Source: Ruminococcus sp.
GTDB taxonomy: Bacteria; Bacillota; Clostridia; Oscillospirales; Ruminococcaceae
Assembly (NCBI GenBank): GCA_003446315.1
Contig: DMBA01000297.1
Location: 1 to 25,383, forward strand
DNA: 25,383 nt
Direction: 5' to 3'
Of this stretch, positions 16,355-23,394 are shown in pieces. A program made the translations under genes and the position numbers. The stretch's first letter is position 1. The number at the start of each line of letters is the position of its first letter. Below the pieces are notes generated by a model, which saw nothing but the letters and a program-made list of their open reading frames with translations, was not told where the DNA came from and ran no database searches.

Positions 16355-16370
16355 ATCAACACCTCCTGAG

Positions 16371-16404
16371 AAAACGGGGAGAAAACCGCTTCGGCTCTCT
16401 CCCC
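16371..16404 (-). terminator. terminator-like hairpin after the AraC-type regulator gene
   Basis: On the minus strand GGGGAGA and TCTCCCC (complements of 16404-16398 and 16382-16376) form the outer stem, with CCG/CGG pairing inside. GTTTT follows at 16375-16371. The T-tract is short, so some read-through into the glycosylase gene is likely. Confidence 0.6.
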
Positions 16405-16414
16405 TGCTCCATTT

Positions 16415-18652
16415 TCACTCTTCTGTTTGCCGCTTGCGTTTGCGGTATTCCGTCGGGGTGATCCCGACAATTTTCTTGAATTGATGCATAAAATGCACAT
16501 AATTGCTGTAACCGCTTTGATCGGCGATATAAGCGATGCTGTAATCCGTGCTGGAAAGCAGCCGCTTGGAAAGCTCAATTCTGCTGTTGATGACATCCTG
16601 CGTGAAGCTGATGCCGAAGCAGCGGGTATAGAGCTTCTGGAAATAGCCGCGGCTGAGGATGAGATCGCGGCACATTGAATCAATGCTCCAGTCTTCCTGC
16701 GGATTGCTGTAGATGCGTTCGCGCAGGTTGACAAACTCGCGGTAATAGGGCGAGGCTTTCTCATTCTGTCTGCTTGCACGGCTCTCCTCAATTTTTGCGG
16801 CAACCGATGCAGCGATTTCTTCCAGCGTTGTACCGGGTGCAATATAGTCGCAAAAATAGCCGAAGCTCGCAGTGATCTTATATGGTTTCAGCGAACTTTG
16901 ATTATAGTGTTCCAGATAACCGGAAATTGCGTAGACCATCCGCTGACAGGCATCTTCCTCATAATCCTGATAGCCGATGATTGAAAACTCAGCATCTTCG
17001 ATTCTTGCGCAGCGTTCGTAAGTCGTGCAGCTATTGTTCATCGCATTTGCGAGCACAGTCACGGCGCTGTCGCCTTCGGAATGCCCGTAAGTTTCATTGA
17101 CCTGTCGCAGCGAATCAAAGCTCGCATACAAAAGCAAGAATCTCCTATGTTCATTCTTTGCTGCTTCAAAGCATTCCTTGGAAAACTTCCGATATCCCTC
17201 ATAATTATAAAGTCCCGTGAGCGAATCGCGGATGGACGAGAGATAAATGCGGTTATTGAATCGTTTGAGATAGGTCTGCATGCGCACAAATTCCAGCGCC
17301 GTATTGACCAGCGAGATCCACTGGCAATAGATGGGGTCATATGTATCAAGCTGCTCCCCGAAGCTGAGCACCGCAACGCCGAAATAGCGGTCATCGTGAT
17401 GCAGCGGCGAGAAGAAATAGGTTGCCGGCTTTTCGCGTTCTTCATGCAGATGCGGCAGCATTTTTGCAGAAGGGAACGGCTTTGTCACCACGGCATTTTC
17501 TTTGCTGTTATACATCAGTTTCAGGAGCATATGCTGCGGGAACCCTTCTCTGCGGTATTCAGAGGGATTTTCCAGTGCACCGCCGCCTTCCCAGTCTTCG
17601 CAGAGACAGAGGTAAAACTCGCGGCAATCGCGCACGAGATACAGATGCCGCAAAATCGCGCCCATACAATCATCCAGCGTTTCAGGCTGCGTGATATTGA
17701 CCCCCATGTTGCTGGTACGGAACATGGTGTGATAATCGTCCTGTTTCTCCTCAACGGAGATCTGATGCCGCAGATAATCCATATCCACGCCGCACGAGCA
17801 GCTTTCGCCGGTAATGACTTCAATGCGCTCTGTCTGCGTCAGCGTACAGGTTTCGCCGGTCATCATCTGATAGAGCTTTGCAACGCCTTGCGCACCGAGC
17901 CGGAAATTTTTCCGGACATAGCTTGTCAGCGGGATCATGCATCTGGTATCCGTCAGCGCTGCGTCATAGCCGGTGACCATAATATCTTCCGGCACACGAA
18001 TGCCCATCCCGATCAGCTCATGACAAAGTGCTTTTGCCATCGGGTCATTGCCGCAGACAACACCCTGCGGACGTTTTCTTCTGCCGTCAGCGATCTCCGC
18101 GGCAAGCTGTTTTGCCGAGCCATACCAATAATCGCCGTAAATGATGCGGTCATCGGACATTGGAAGATGCGCCGCACTCATGGCATCCCGGAAGCCTTCT
18201 GCACGCTGTTCGGCGGTATAATGCCCCTTGAAACCGGTCAGGCAGATCAGATCTGTCAGCCCGTGCTTCTGGATCAGATGATTTGTAATGGAACAGAATC
18301 CGCTGCGGTCATCCATCATCAGATATGGAAACGGGCCGGTATTATCATCCAGCACCAAAACCGGAATCTTCTGCTCCATCAAAAGCCGATCGAGCGCATC
18401 CCGTTCTTCCTGACAGTGAATAGAAGCACGCAGGTATAAGATGCCGTCAAAGGACGGTAAATGCATATACTGAAACAGGTTGAATTCTGATTTCTGATGC
18501 GATGTCATATCATAATTGTTTGTAATGCAGGAGAAAACAGCAACATCCATATCCAGATCGTACGCCTGTGCAGAGATGCCTTTGATCAAACGCCGCTGCA
18601 TAAGCTGTTCTGTTTCACAGACGATCACGCCGATCAACAGTCTTTTTTTCAT
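16415..18652 (-). CDS. AraC-type regulator with periplasmic-binding-protein-like sensor and degenerate GGDEF domain
   Basis: The 745-residue protein has four parts. Residues 4-290 form a LacI/GalR-type sugar-sensor fold (ILYLRAS, DDRSG, GNDPMA and VPEDIMVTGYD are typical). Residues 300-465 look GAF-like. Residues 475-625 form a GGDEF domain (RDSLTGLYNYEGY and FDSLRQVNETYGHSEGD), whose active motif reads EDAEF at 552-556, so cyclase activity is probably lost. Residues 640-741 are an AraC helix-turn-helix pair ending in FKKIVGITPTEYRK. It has no signal peptide and should sense an intracellular ligand. ATG 18652 is chosen because it begins the sensor fold; AGGGGG lies 12 bases upstream, slightly far. 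A near-perfect promoter lies upstream. Its target genes are not evident nearby. Confidence 0.9.
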   Translation of the reverse strand: MKKRLLIGVIVCETEQLMQRRLIKGISAQAYDLDMDVAVFSCITNNYDMTSHQKSEFNLFQYMHLPSFDGILYLRASIHCQEERDALDRLLMEQKIPVLVLDDNTGPFPYLMMDDRSGFCSITNHLIQKHGLTDLICLTGFKGHYTAEQRAEGFRDAMSAAHLPMSDDRIIYGDYWYGSAKQLAAEIADGRRKRPQGVVCGNDPMAKALCHELIGMGIRVPEDIMVTGYDAALTDTRCMIPLTSYVRKNFRLGAQGVAKLYQMMTGETCTLTQTERIEVITGESCSCGVDMDYLRHQISVEEKQDDYHTMFRTSNMGVNITQPETLDDCMGAILRHLYLVRDCREFYLCLCEDWEGGGALENPSEYRREGFPQHMLLKLMYNSKENAVVTKPFPSAKMLPHLHEEREKPATYFFSPLHHDDRYFGVAVLSFGEQLDTYDPIYCQWISLVNTALEFVRMQTYLKRFNNRIYLSSIRDSLTGLYNYEGYRKFSKECFEAAKNEHRRFLLLYASFDSLRQVNETYGHSEGDSAVTVLANAMNNSCTTYERCARIEDAEFSIIGYQDYEEDACQRMVYAISGYLEHYNQSSLKPYKITASFGYFCDYIAPGTTLEEIAASVAAKIEESRASRQNEKASPYYREFVNLRERIYSNPQEDWSIDSMCRDLILSRGYFQKLYTRCFGISFTQDVINSRIELSKRLLSSTDYSIAYIADQSGYSNYVHFMHQFKKIVGITPTEYRKRKRQTEE

Positions 18653-18701
18653 CGGAATCCGAATCCCCCTCTCGCTGTTTTGCATGTTACAATTTATCAT
18701 T

Positions 18702-18730
18702 AGTATAACACAAAAAGACAGTTGTGTCAA
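18702..18730 (-). promoter_or_regulatory. SigA-type promoter of the AraC-type regulator gene
   Basis: On the minus strand TTGACA (complement of 18725-18730) and TATACT (complement of 18702-18707) are 17 bases apart. Transcription would start near 18695, about 43 bases before the start codon. Confidence 0.85.
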
Positions 18731-18788
18731 GATGTTTCCTAAGAAAACCTGCAAATCAGATTCTAAAGAGCGCAGTGTTTGAAAGGAC

Positions 18789-18827
18789 AAAAAAACAATC
18801 CCGACCCTGCGCAAACAGGATCGGGAT
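18789..18827 (-). terminator. intrinsic terminator of thrH
   Basis: On the minus strand ATCCCGA and TCGGGAT (complements of 18827-18821 and 18804-18798) form a 7-bp stem, with CTG/CAG inside after a two-base mismatch. It is followed by TTG and seven T (18797-18789). It lies 10 bases after the thrH stop and before the regulator promoter, so the two minus-strand genes are separate transcripts. Confidence 0.85.
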
Positions 18828-18837
18828 CGGAAAGCGA

Positions 18838-19443
18838 TCAGTCTTTCATCGCATTTTTGATAGCATTCAGCAGCTCATCATAGGTTTCATAAGCCGGATA
18901 CTGCGGATAATCCTTTTTGATCTGTTCGGTGCTGCGGAACAGGAAGCCTGCCTTGCTTGCAGAGATCATGCCGAGATCATTGAAGCTGTCGCCGCTTGCG
19001 ATGGTCTGATAGCCGATGGACTGCAATGCCTTGACGGTTGTGAGCTTGGATTTTTCGCAGCGCATTTTATAGCCGGTGATCTCGCCGTCCGGAGCAACTT
19101 CCAGAGAATTGCAGAAAATGGTGGGCATACCGAGTTTTTTCATCAAGGGAGCAGCGAACTGCGTAAAGGTATCGCTGATGATGATGACCTGGCACTCTGC
19201 ACGCAGCGCATCCAGAAATTCTTTTGCGCCGGGCATGGGATCAATTTTCTCAATCACAGCCTGGATCTCTTTCAGACCCAAACCGTGCTCTTTCAGGATC
19301 GCAAGACGATACTGCATGAGTTTATCATAATCCGGTTCGTCTCTGGTTGTTTTTCTGAGCTCCGGAATACCGCTTGCCTCAGCAAACGCGATCCAGATTT
19401 CAGGCACCAGAACACCTTCCAGATCAAGACAGGTAATATACAT
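18838..19443 (-). CDS. thrH: phosphoserine phosphatase / homoserine phosphotransferase, ThrH type
   Basis: The 201-residue HAD-superfamily protein matches ThrH closely in length and signature. It begins CLDLEGVLVPEIWIAFAE, with Asp7 as the predicted nucleophile and Glu9 at the second position (DxE in place of DxD). It continues with TTRDEPDYDKLMQYRL, the motif II segment IISDTF, and GDSFND as motif IV. In Pseudomonas, ThrH dephosphorylates phosphoserine and can pass the phosphate to homoserine, linking serine and threonine synthesis. The start ATG 19443 has GAGGAG 8 bases upstream; an in-frame start at 19497 lies at the promoter -10 and is unlikely. It has its own promoters and terminator and is probably monocistronic. 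Confidence 0.92.
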   Translation of the reverse strand: MYITCLDLEGVLVPEIWIAFAEASGIPELRKTTRDEPDYDKLMQYRLAILKEHGLGLKEIQAVIEKIDPMPGAKEFLDALRAECQVIIISDTFTQFAAPLMKKLGMPTIFCNSLEVAPDGEITGYKMRCEKSKLTTVKALQSIGYQTIASGDSFNDLGMISASKAGFLFRSTEQIKKDYPQYPAYETYDELLNAIKNAMKD

Positions 19444-19499
19444 GTAACATTCTCCTCTGCAACTAAATTCAGAAACGGGAAACCCTTCTGTATACATCT

Positions 19500-19528
19500 A
19501 TTATATCATATTATGCGAAAAAACGCAA
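19500..19528 (-). promoter_or_regulatory. promoter P1 of thrH
   Basis: On the minus strand TTGCGT (complement of 19523-19528) and TATAAT (complement of 19500-19505) are 17 bases apart, with TGA directly before the -10. Transcription would start near 19493, about 50 bases before the start codon. Confidence 0.78.
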
Positions 19529-19605
19529 TAACCAGACACACATTTTCATATGCGTATCCGGCGAACTTTAGATCATTTGCAGCGGGGCTTCCCCGCTTAT
19601 ACCAT

Positions 19606-19633
19606 ATTATAGAGAAAAGTTCAATAGGAGCAA
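19606..19633 (-). promoter_or_regulatory. possible upstream promoter P2 of thrH
   Basis: On the minus strand TTGCTC (complement of 19628-19633) and TATAAT (complement of 19606-19611) are 16 bases apart. A transcript from here would begin almost at a strong hairpin, AGCGGGG/CCCCGCT with a three-base loop (19597-19581), about 155 bases before thrH. It could be a second thrH promoter or drive a short RNA. Confidence 0.45.
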
Positions 19634-19835
19634 CCAAAAAAATCGCGGGCAGCCGCTGTGATTATATAAATGATGATACATTATTTCGGTCAGAACTTCC
19701 GCAGAGCGCCGCACGCCGGACGATGTGTACAAAAGCGCATTACAGAAAGTGATAAAATTTTCCGTTTATTCAATTCGTACATTTTCAACAAATCCTAATA
19801 TTTGATATATTTGATCTTATCCGGAAAAGCGCATG

Positions 19836-19879
19836 ATTACAATGCTTTCTGCAAGATTGTAATATAACTGTTTGCAGAA
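19836..19879. other. H-type pseudoknot-capable segment
   Basis: Two perfect 8-bp inverted repeats interlock. ATTACAAT (19836-19843) pairs with ATTGTAAT (19856-19863), and TTCTGCAA (19847-19854), inside the first loop, pairs with TTGCAGAA (19872-19879) downstream. The connecting loops are three, one and eight bases, which is sterically compatible with a classic H-type pseudoknot on either strand. The repeats could instead be two overlapping protein-binding palindromes, or chance in AT-rich DNA. Confidence 0.4.
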
Positions 19880-19943
19880 TGTACCCGATCAGCCTGCATA
19901 AACACCGCAAAGAATCGTATATTATCTGTTAATATTGATTTGT

Positions 19944-20035
19944 GCAAAGTGCTTGATTATTCTGACAATTTTTGTGAATAGAGCACCGAATTGATGCATA
20001 TTTGAAAAAAATGTGATTTGGCACTTGCTTTTTTT
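19944..20035 (+). other. mutually exclusive hairpins ending in a T-tract
   Basis: GTGCT (19949-19953) can pair with AGCAC (19982-19986), enclosing TATTC/GAATA (19958-19962, 19976-19980) and ACAA/TTGT with a three-base loop. Alternatively GCAAAGTGC (19944-19952) can pair, with one bulged A, with GCACTTGC (20021-20028), which runs into seven T (20029-20035). The two arrangements compete for the same bases, as in switch-type RNA, but the second loop is long (68 bases). The T-tract overlaps the -35 of the next promoter. Confidence 0.35.
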
Positions 20036-20053
20036 CGTGTGATGTGGTATAAT
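20025..20053 (+). promoter_or_regulatory. extended -10 promoter of the small membrane protein gene
   Basis: TTGCTT at 20025-20030 and TATAAT at 20048-20053 are 17 bases apart, with TGG directly before the -10. Transcription would start near 20060, leaving about 89 bases of leader. The ribosome site AAGGGG lies about 9 bases before ATG 20149. Confidence 0.8.
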
Positions 20054-20148
20054 ATACTTAATTGAAATTGTGGTGATTTTGTTTATAAAAATAGCAGGCA
20101 GCAGTATGTATCTGCATAAAAGCTCAGATCACTATAAGGGGTGTTTTT

Positions 20149-20670
20149 ATGACTTACATGTTGGATGATATTGATGAAGCCATTGACCGGAAATTCTTAG
20201 TCACAAAGACCATGAATAATCAGGCAGAGGCCGGCACGATCGTTCATATCATGGGTGCTGAAAATGAAAAAGACGGATCTATCTCCGTTTTTTACCGGAT
20301 TACCTACACCAAGCAGGATTTCGTCATCAAGTTTGACAGTCTGAAATCGTTCTGCAAGTGGGCAAGACCGGATAATTTCATTGCCCGTCATTATGAGAGT
20401 TTCAACATCAAGGAAATTCAGCAATATATCAAAATCAAAGACCGGAACTTCACCAATTTCTGTCTGCCGATCATTTTGGGCGCATTGGTTATCATCTGGG
20501 CACTGTGCATGCTGATCGGAAAAGGCTCAGGCGGAGCTGTTGTCATCGGTATTTTGATGAGCGTAATTGCTGCGGTTGCGATCATTCTGGTCTATCGCAA
20601 GACCAAACATGATGCGATGCTGCGGCTTTACAGCAAGGTCAGCTCGAACTGGGGCGTTAATTTCAAATAA
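20149..20670 (+). CDS. membrane protein of unknown function with cytoplasmic N-domain
   Basis: The 173-residue protein has about 100 soluble N-terminal residues of mixed strand and helix character (including SISVFYRITYTKQDFVIKFD). Two hydrophobic segments follow at about residues 102-122 and 126-147, then a basic C-terminal tail (YRKTKHD...LYSKVSSNW). The two segments form a hairpin, placing both ends in the cytoplasm if the tail's positive charges orient it. I recognise no family. It has its own extended -10 promoter, a leader of about 89 bases, and three hairpins after its stop, so it is a single-gene transcript. It lies in the most AT-rich part of the window. Coding character and ribosome site are good, but function is open. 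Confidence 0.78.
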   Translation: MTYMLDDIDEAIDRKFLVTKTMNNQAEAGTIVHIMGAENEKDGSISVFYRITYTKQDFVIKFDSLKSFCKWARPDNFIARHYESFNIKEIQQYIKIKDRNFTNFCLPIILGALVIIWALCMLIGKGSGGAVVIGILMSVIAAVAIILVYRKTKHDAMLRLYSKVSSNWGVNFK

Positions 20671-20677
20671 TGAGGCG

Positions 20678-20706
20678 AAGCCGTGCAGGGGATTTCTGTG
20701 CGGCTT
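20678..20706 (+). other. hairpin 1 after the small membrane protein gene
   Basis: AAGCCGTGCAG (20678-20688) pairs with CTGTGCGGCTT (20696-20706) as an 11-bp stem with two G-T wobbles and a seven-base loop. It begins 8 bases after the stop codon and has only a weak following T-run (TTGTTT at 20709-20714). Confidence 0.55.
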
Positions 20707-20730
20707 GGCTTGTTTACACGATCAATCATG

Positions 20731-20766
20731 CCACAGCATAGCGGATTTGCCGCAGATATGCTGTGG
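20731..20766. other. hairpin 2, long two-part stem
   Basis: CCACAGCATA (20731-20740) pairs perfectly with TATGCTGTGG (20757-20766). Inside it GCGG (20741-20744) pairs with CCGC (20750-20753), stacking directly on the outer stem on one side. No T-tract follows on either strand, so it does not look like a terminator. Confidence 0.55.
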
Positions 20767-20789
20767 CGTTTCTGCATCTGAAAAGCAGC

Positions 20790-20832
20790 AGGCAGATCCG
20801 CCGCAAACACGAAGGATCTGCCTGTTTTCTTT
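20790..20832. terminator. terminator between convergent genes
   Basis: AGGCAGATCC (20790-20799) pairs with GGATCTGCCT (20814-20823), a perfect 10-bp stem with a 14-base loop, followed by GTTTTCTTT (20824-20832) on the plus strand. On the minus strand the stem is followed by a weaker GCTGCTTTT. It separates the membrane protein gene from the convergent lipoprotein gene and reaches its stop codon. Confidence 0.75.
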
Positions 20833-21451
20833 ATGCAATATGGTCTTTGCCGAGAAAATCCAGTGCATTGTTGATGCGGTCTTTATATTCTGTCTGAATA
20901 TCGACTGCACCGATGATCGGCTCAACAAGCATGTTTCCGGAGTGATCCAGAAAAATCGTCGTCGGCGTATACATCAAAGAACCATACAGCGACTGCAAAT
21001 CGCCGTCACCGGAAACGAGGGTCACGCCGCGGAAATCGCAGTCCTCTAAGAATCCGCTGATCTTCCCGGCATCCGGAGAATATTCTGCATCCAGACACCA
21101 TGTCATCACGCGGACATTTTCCGGCAGTGAATTTGCAAACGCCGCAAGCTCCGGCATCTCCCGGATGCACGGCCCGCAGGTCGTTGACCAGATATTGATG
21201 ACAGTCACATCCGCTTCTGCAAAATCCGCATTGGTAAAGATGTCACCATCGAGTGTTTTGGCGGTAAAGCTGTTCAGATCCGGCAGCTCAAAAGAACCGG
21301 GATCGGCTTCTTCAGTCACACTTGCCAGCGCAGGATCAGAATCCGGCGCAGCAGAATCTGTTTCCCATTCATTCAGTGCAAGATTGGCACCGCCGCAGGC
21401 AGTCAGCAGACCGGCACCGGTCAGGAGCATCGTTAATGCATAATGTTTCAT
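20831..21451 (-). CDS. TlpA/ResA-like thioredoxin-fold lipoprotein
   Basis: The 206-residue protein has a lipoprotein signal: a short charged start, a hydrophobic stretch, and the lipobox LTAC with Cys19 as the lipidated residue. A low-complexity acidic linker (about residues 28-52) leads to a thioredoxin fold of the TlpA/ResA type. Its active site is WSTTCGPC (Cys92 and Cys95), and a cis-proline lies in YTPTTIFLD. Such proteins reduce or exchange disulfides on the outer face of the membrane. I chose ATG 21451 because it begins the signal peptide and has AGGG about 8 bases upstream. The gene diverges from the two-component genes at 21710. Its promoter is not clear; TATGAT near 21540 on the minus strand lacks a good -35. 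Confidence 0.9.
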   Translation of the reverse strand: MKHYALTMLLTGAGLLTACGGANLALNEWETDSAAPDSDPALASVTEEADPGSFELPDLNSFTAKTLDGDIFTNADFAEADVTVINIWSTTCGPCIREMPELAAFANSLPENVRVMTWCLDAEYSPDAGKISGFLEDCDFRGVTLVSGDGDLQSLYGSLMYTPTTIFLDHSGNMLVEPIIGAVDIQTEYKDRINNALDFLGKDHIA

Positions 21452-21645
21452 AAAAACTTCCCTCATTTCCGCGTAATCGCGCTTTTTCAGTCTGCCGATT
21501 CCCGGATGTCCGGAATACTTGTTCTCTTTTGTGTATTCTTTATCATACCACGCATTTGTGACAGTCTTATGAAAACTGACTGCGGACTCTGTGAATCTGT
21601 GCAGGAAAATGTGCATGGCGTGCCATCAGCCGAAGCGGAAACGGC

Positions 21646-21674
21646 TTGCAATCTCCTGCATCCTGTGATATAAT
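21646..21674 (+). promoter_or_regulatory. extended -10 promoter of the two-component genes
   Basis: TTGCAA at 21646-21651 and TATAAT at 21669-21674 are 17 bases apart, with TGA directly before the -10. Transcription would start near 21681, only about 29 bases before ATG 21710. This is probably the main promoter for the regulator, kinase, sbcD and sbcC. Confidence 0.82.
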
Positions 21675-21709
21675 GGAGATATAGATCAAGAAAGAAAGGA
21701 TGATGCCGA

Positions 21710-22384
21710 ATGCCGCACATTTTATTAGTGGAAGATGACGCACAGCTTGCACGGAATCTGACCTTATTTTTATCATCGGAAGGGTATCAGGTCACGCACG
21801 CATCCGGTCAGACGGAAGCACTTTCCGTCTTTGCATCCGGTTCATTTGACTGCGCCCTGCTGGATATCTCCCTGAATGACGGCAGCGGATTTGCAGTTTG
21901 TGCCGCGATCAAAGCGCAATCAGATCTGCCGGTGATCTTTCTCACTGCATCTGCGGATGAAGCCTGTACAGTTGCCGGATTTGAAGTGGGCGCAGATGAC
22001 TACATCGGAAAACCGTTTCGCCCGCGGGAACTGATCGCCCGCATGAAAAATGCAATGCGCAAAACGCAGCGTTCTGCATCCGCACTGCACTGCGGAAATG
22101 TCAGCATAGATCAATCCAGAGGCGTTGTGACCAAAAACGGCGAGGAGATCTTTCTTTCCGCATTGGAATATCGCCTTTTGCTGGTGCTGTTTACCAACAA
22201 AGAACAGCTTCTTTCCCGCGAACGCCTGATCGACGAGCTTTGGTCGGCTTCCGGTGAATTTGTTTCCGATAATACATTGAATGTATATATGAAGCGTCTG
22301 CGCACGAAGATCGAAGATAACCCGCAGGAACCGACGATCATCAAAACCGTGCGCGGCATGGGTTATAAGGCGGTGGAGCATTGA
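21710..22384 (+). CDS. OmpR/PhoB-family response regulator
   Basis: The 224-residue protein has a receiver domain (residues 1-115) with acidic Asp9 and Asp10, phospho-acceptor Asp52 (LLDISLNDGSG), threonine in FLTAS, and Lys101 in GKPF. A winged-helix DNA-binding domain (about 125-222) ends with TVRGMGYKAVE, typical of the OmpR family. It should bind direct repeats upstream of target genes once phosphorylated by the adjoining kinase. AAAGGA lies about 9 bases before ATG 21710. Its stop overlaps the kinase start (TTGA), implying coupled translation. The divergent lipoprotein gene is a natural candidate target. Confidence 0.93.
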   Translation: MPHILLVEDDAQLARNLTLFLSSEGYQVTHASGQTEALSVFASGSFDCALLDISLNDGSGFAVCAAIKAQSDLPVIFLTASADEACTVAGFEVGADDYIGKPFRPRELIARMKNAMRKTQRSASALHCGNVSIDQSRGVVTKNGEEIFLSALEYRLLLVLFTNKEQLLSRERLIDELWSASGEFVSDNTLNVYMKRLRTKIEDNPQEPTIIKTVRGMGYKAVEH

Positions 22385-23373
22385 ACAGGGCAGATCAGAT
22401 CACATTGATCTCACAGCTTCTGATTACGGCAGCAGGCACGGCGGTCTGCTGGTTTATCAGTATTCCTGCCGCATGTGTATTGTTCATCTGTGCTGTTTTG
22501 CTGATGCTTTGCCATTGGATCCGGAATATTACAGTCAACCGCAGAATGCGCTGTCTCTGCGACGAGATGGAAAAGGTATTGCACGGCGCGGAGCAGATCT
22601 CGCTCACGGATTTTGACGAAGGTGCTTTGAGCACGCTGACTGCACAGATCCGGAAAATGACCGTGCAGCTCCGGGAACATAACATCCAACTGAAAAAAGA
22701 ACATGCATTTCTCAAAGAATCGCTGGAAGATATTTCCCATCAGCTCCGCACGCCGCTGACCTCCATGCTGCTGCTGATTGATATGATGCGGGATCCTTCC
22801 AAAAAGGCGCAGCAGCGTTCATATTTGCAGGAGTTATCCAATCTGACCACCCATATGCAGTGGCTGATCGAAACGCTCCTGAATCTCTCCCGCCTTGATG
22901 CAGGTGCAGCGCAGTTTCATCCGGAAGACATCCTGTTTGAGAAGGTTCTTGCAGATGCACTGGAACCGCTTTCCGTTGCACTGGAGCTGAAAGACATCGC
23001 CGTTCATGTGCAGATTCAGGGAACGCCGCAGCTCCGCGCAGATCAGCATTATATCACGGAAGCGTTTATCAATCTGCTGAAAAACTGCATGGAACATACG
23101 CCGGAAGGCGGCAGCATCACAGTGGAAGCAGCGGAGAATCCGGTCTGCACGCAGGTACTGATCAAAGACAACGGAAACGGGATATCGGAAGAAGATCTGC
23201 CGCATATTTTTGAACGTTTTTACCGCAATTCGGAGTTTGCCAAAAAAGGATACGGCATCGGACTTGCATTTGCACAAAAGATCCTCGCCTCACAAAACGG
23301 CAGCATCCGGGTGCAAAATGCCGTTCCGCACGGCGCACAGTTTGACATCCGGTTTTATAAAACCGTCATCTGA
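22381..23373 (+). CDS. sensor histidine kinase with minimal outer loop
   Basis: The 330-residue protein starts at TTG 22381, overlapping the regulator's stop, with GGTGGAG just upstream. Two hydrophobic segments (about residues 7-26 and 30-47) are joined by only about three residues, so there is almost no external domain. This recalls intramembrane-sensing kinases. A coiled linker (about 50-110) leads to the phospho-acceptor His120 (DISHQLRTPL). The ATP-binding part has NLLKNCMEHTP, DNGNGIS and GYGIGLAFAQKI. Kinases of this shape often pair with Bce-type ABC transporters, but no transporter is adjacent. Cys23 and Cys32 lie on either side of the outer turn. It is followed 21 bases later by sbcD. 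Confidence 0.92.
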   Translation: MNRADQITLISQLLITAAGTAVCWFISIPAACVLFICAVLLMLCHWIRNITVNRRMRCLCDEMEKVLHGAEQISLTDFDEGALSTLTAQIRKMTVQLREHNIQLKKEHAFLKESLEDISHQLRTPLTSMLLLIDMMRDPSKKAQQRSYLQELSNLTTHMQWLIETLLNLSRLDAGAAQFHPEDILFEKVLADALEPLSVALELKDIAVHVQIQGTPQLRADQHYITEAFINLLKNCMEHTPEGGSITVEAAENPVCTQVLIKDNGNGISEEDLPHIFERFYRNSEFAKKGYGIGLAFAQKILASQNGSIRVQNAVPHGAQFDIRFYKTVI

Positions 23374-23394
23374 ACAACAGAAAGAAGGGATTTC

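Larger units (their letters stand above)
19529..20024. other. gene-poor AT-rich spacer
   Basis: No convincing coding region was found on either strand between the thrH promoter and the promoter at 20025. The stretch is visibly richer in A and T than its neighbours. It holds the possible P2 promoter, a 7-bp GC hairpin (19581-19597), and a possible extended -10 promoter reading right (TTCAAC at 19784-19789, then TATATT at 19806-19811 preceded by TGA). It also holds the pseudoknot-capable segment at 19836-19879 and the hairpin set at 19944-20035. Long antisense frames that run in from thrH are not credible genes. Confidence 0.6.

Noticed and set aside
17081..18439. Plus-strand frame of 452 codons opposite the AraC-type regulator
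   Set aside because: Antisense to a protein with clear domain signatures, with no promoter or ribosome site of its own.
18724..19752. Plus-strand frame of 342 codons opposite thrH reaching into the spacer
   Set aside because: Most of it is antisense to thrH. The remainder in the spacer has no family features or ribosome site.
21530..21570. Minus-strand promoter for the thioredoxin-like lipoprotein (TATGAT)
   Set aside because: No acceptable -35 at 16-18 bases spacing. It may be an activator-dependent promoter but cannot be called.
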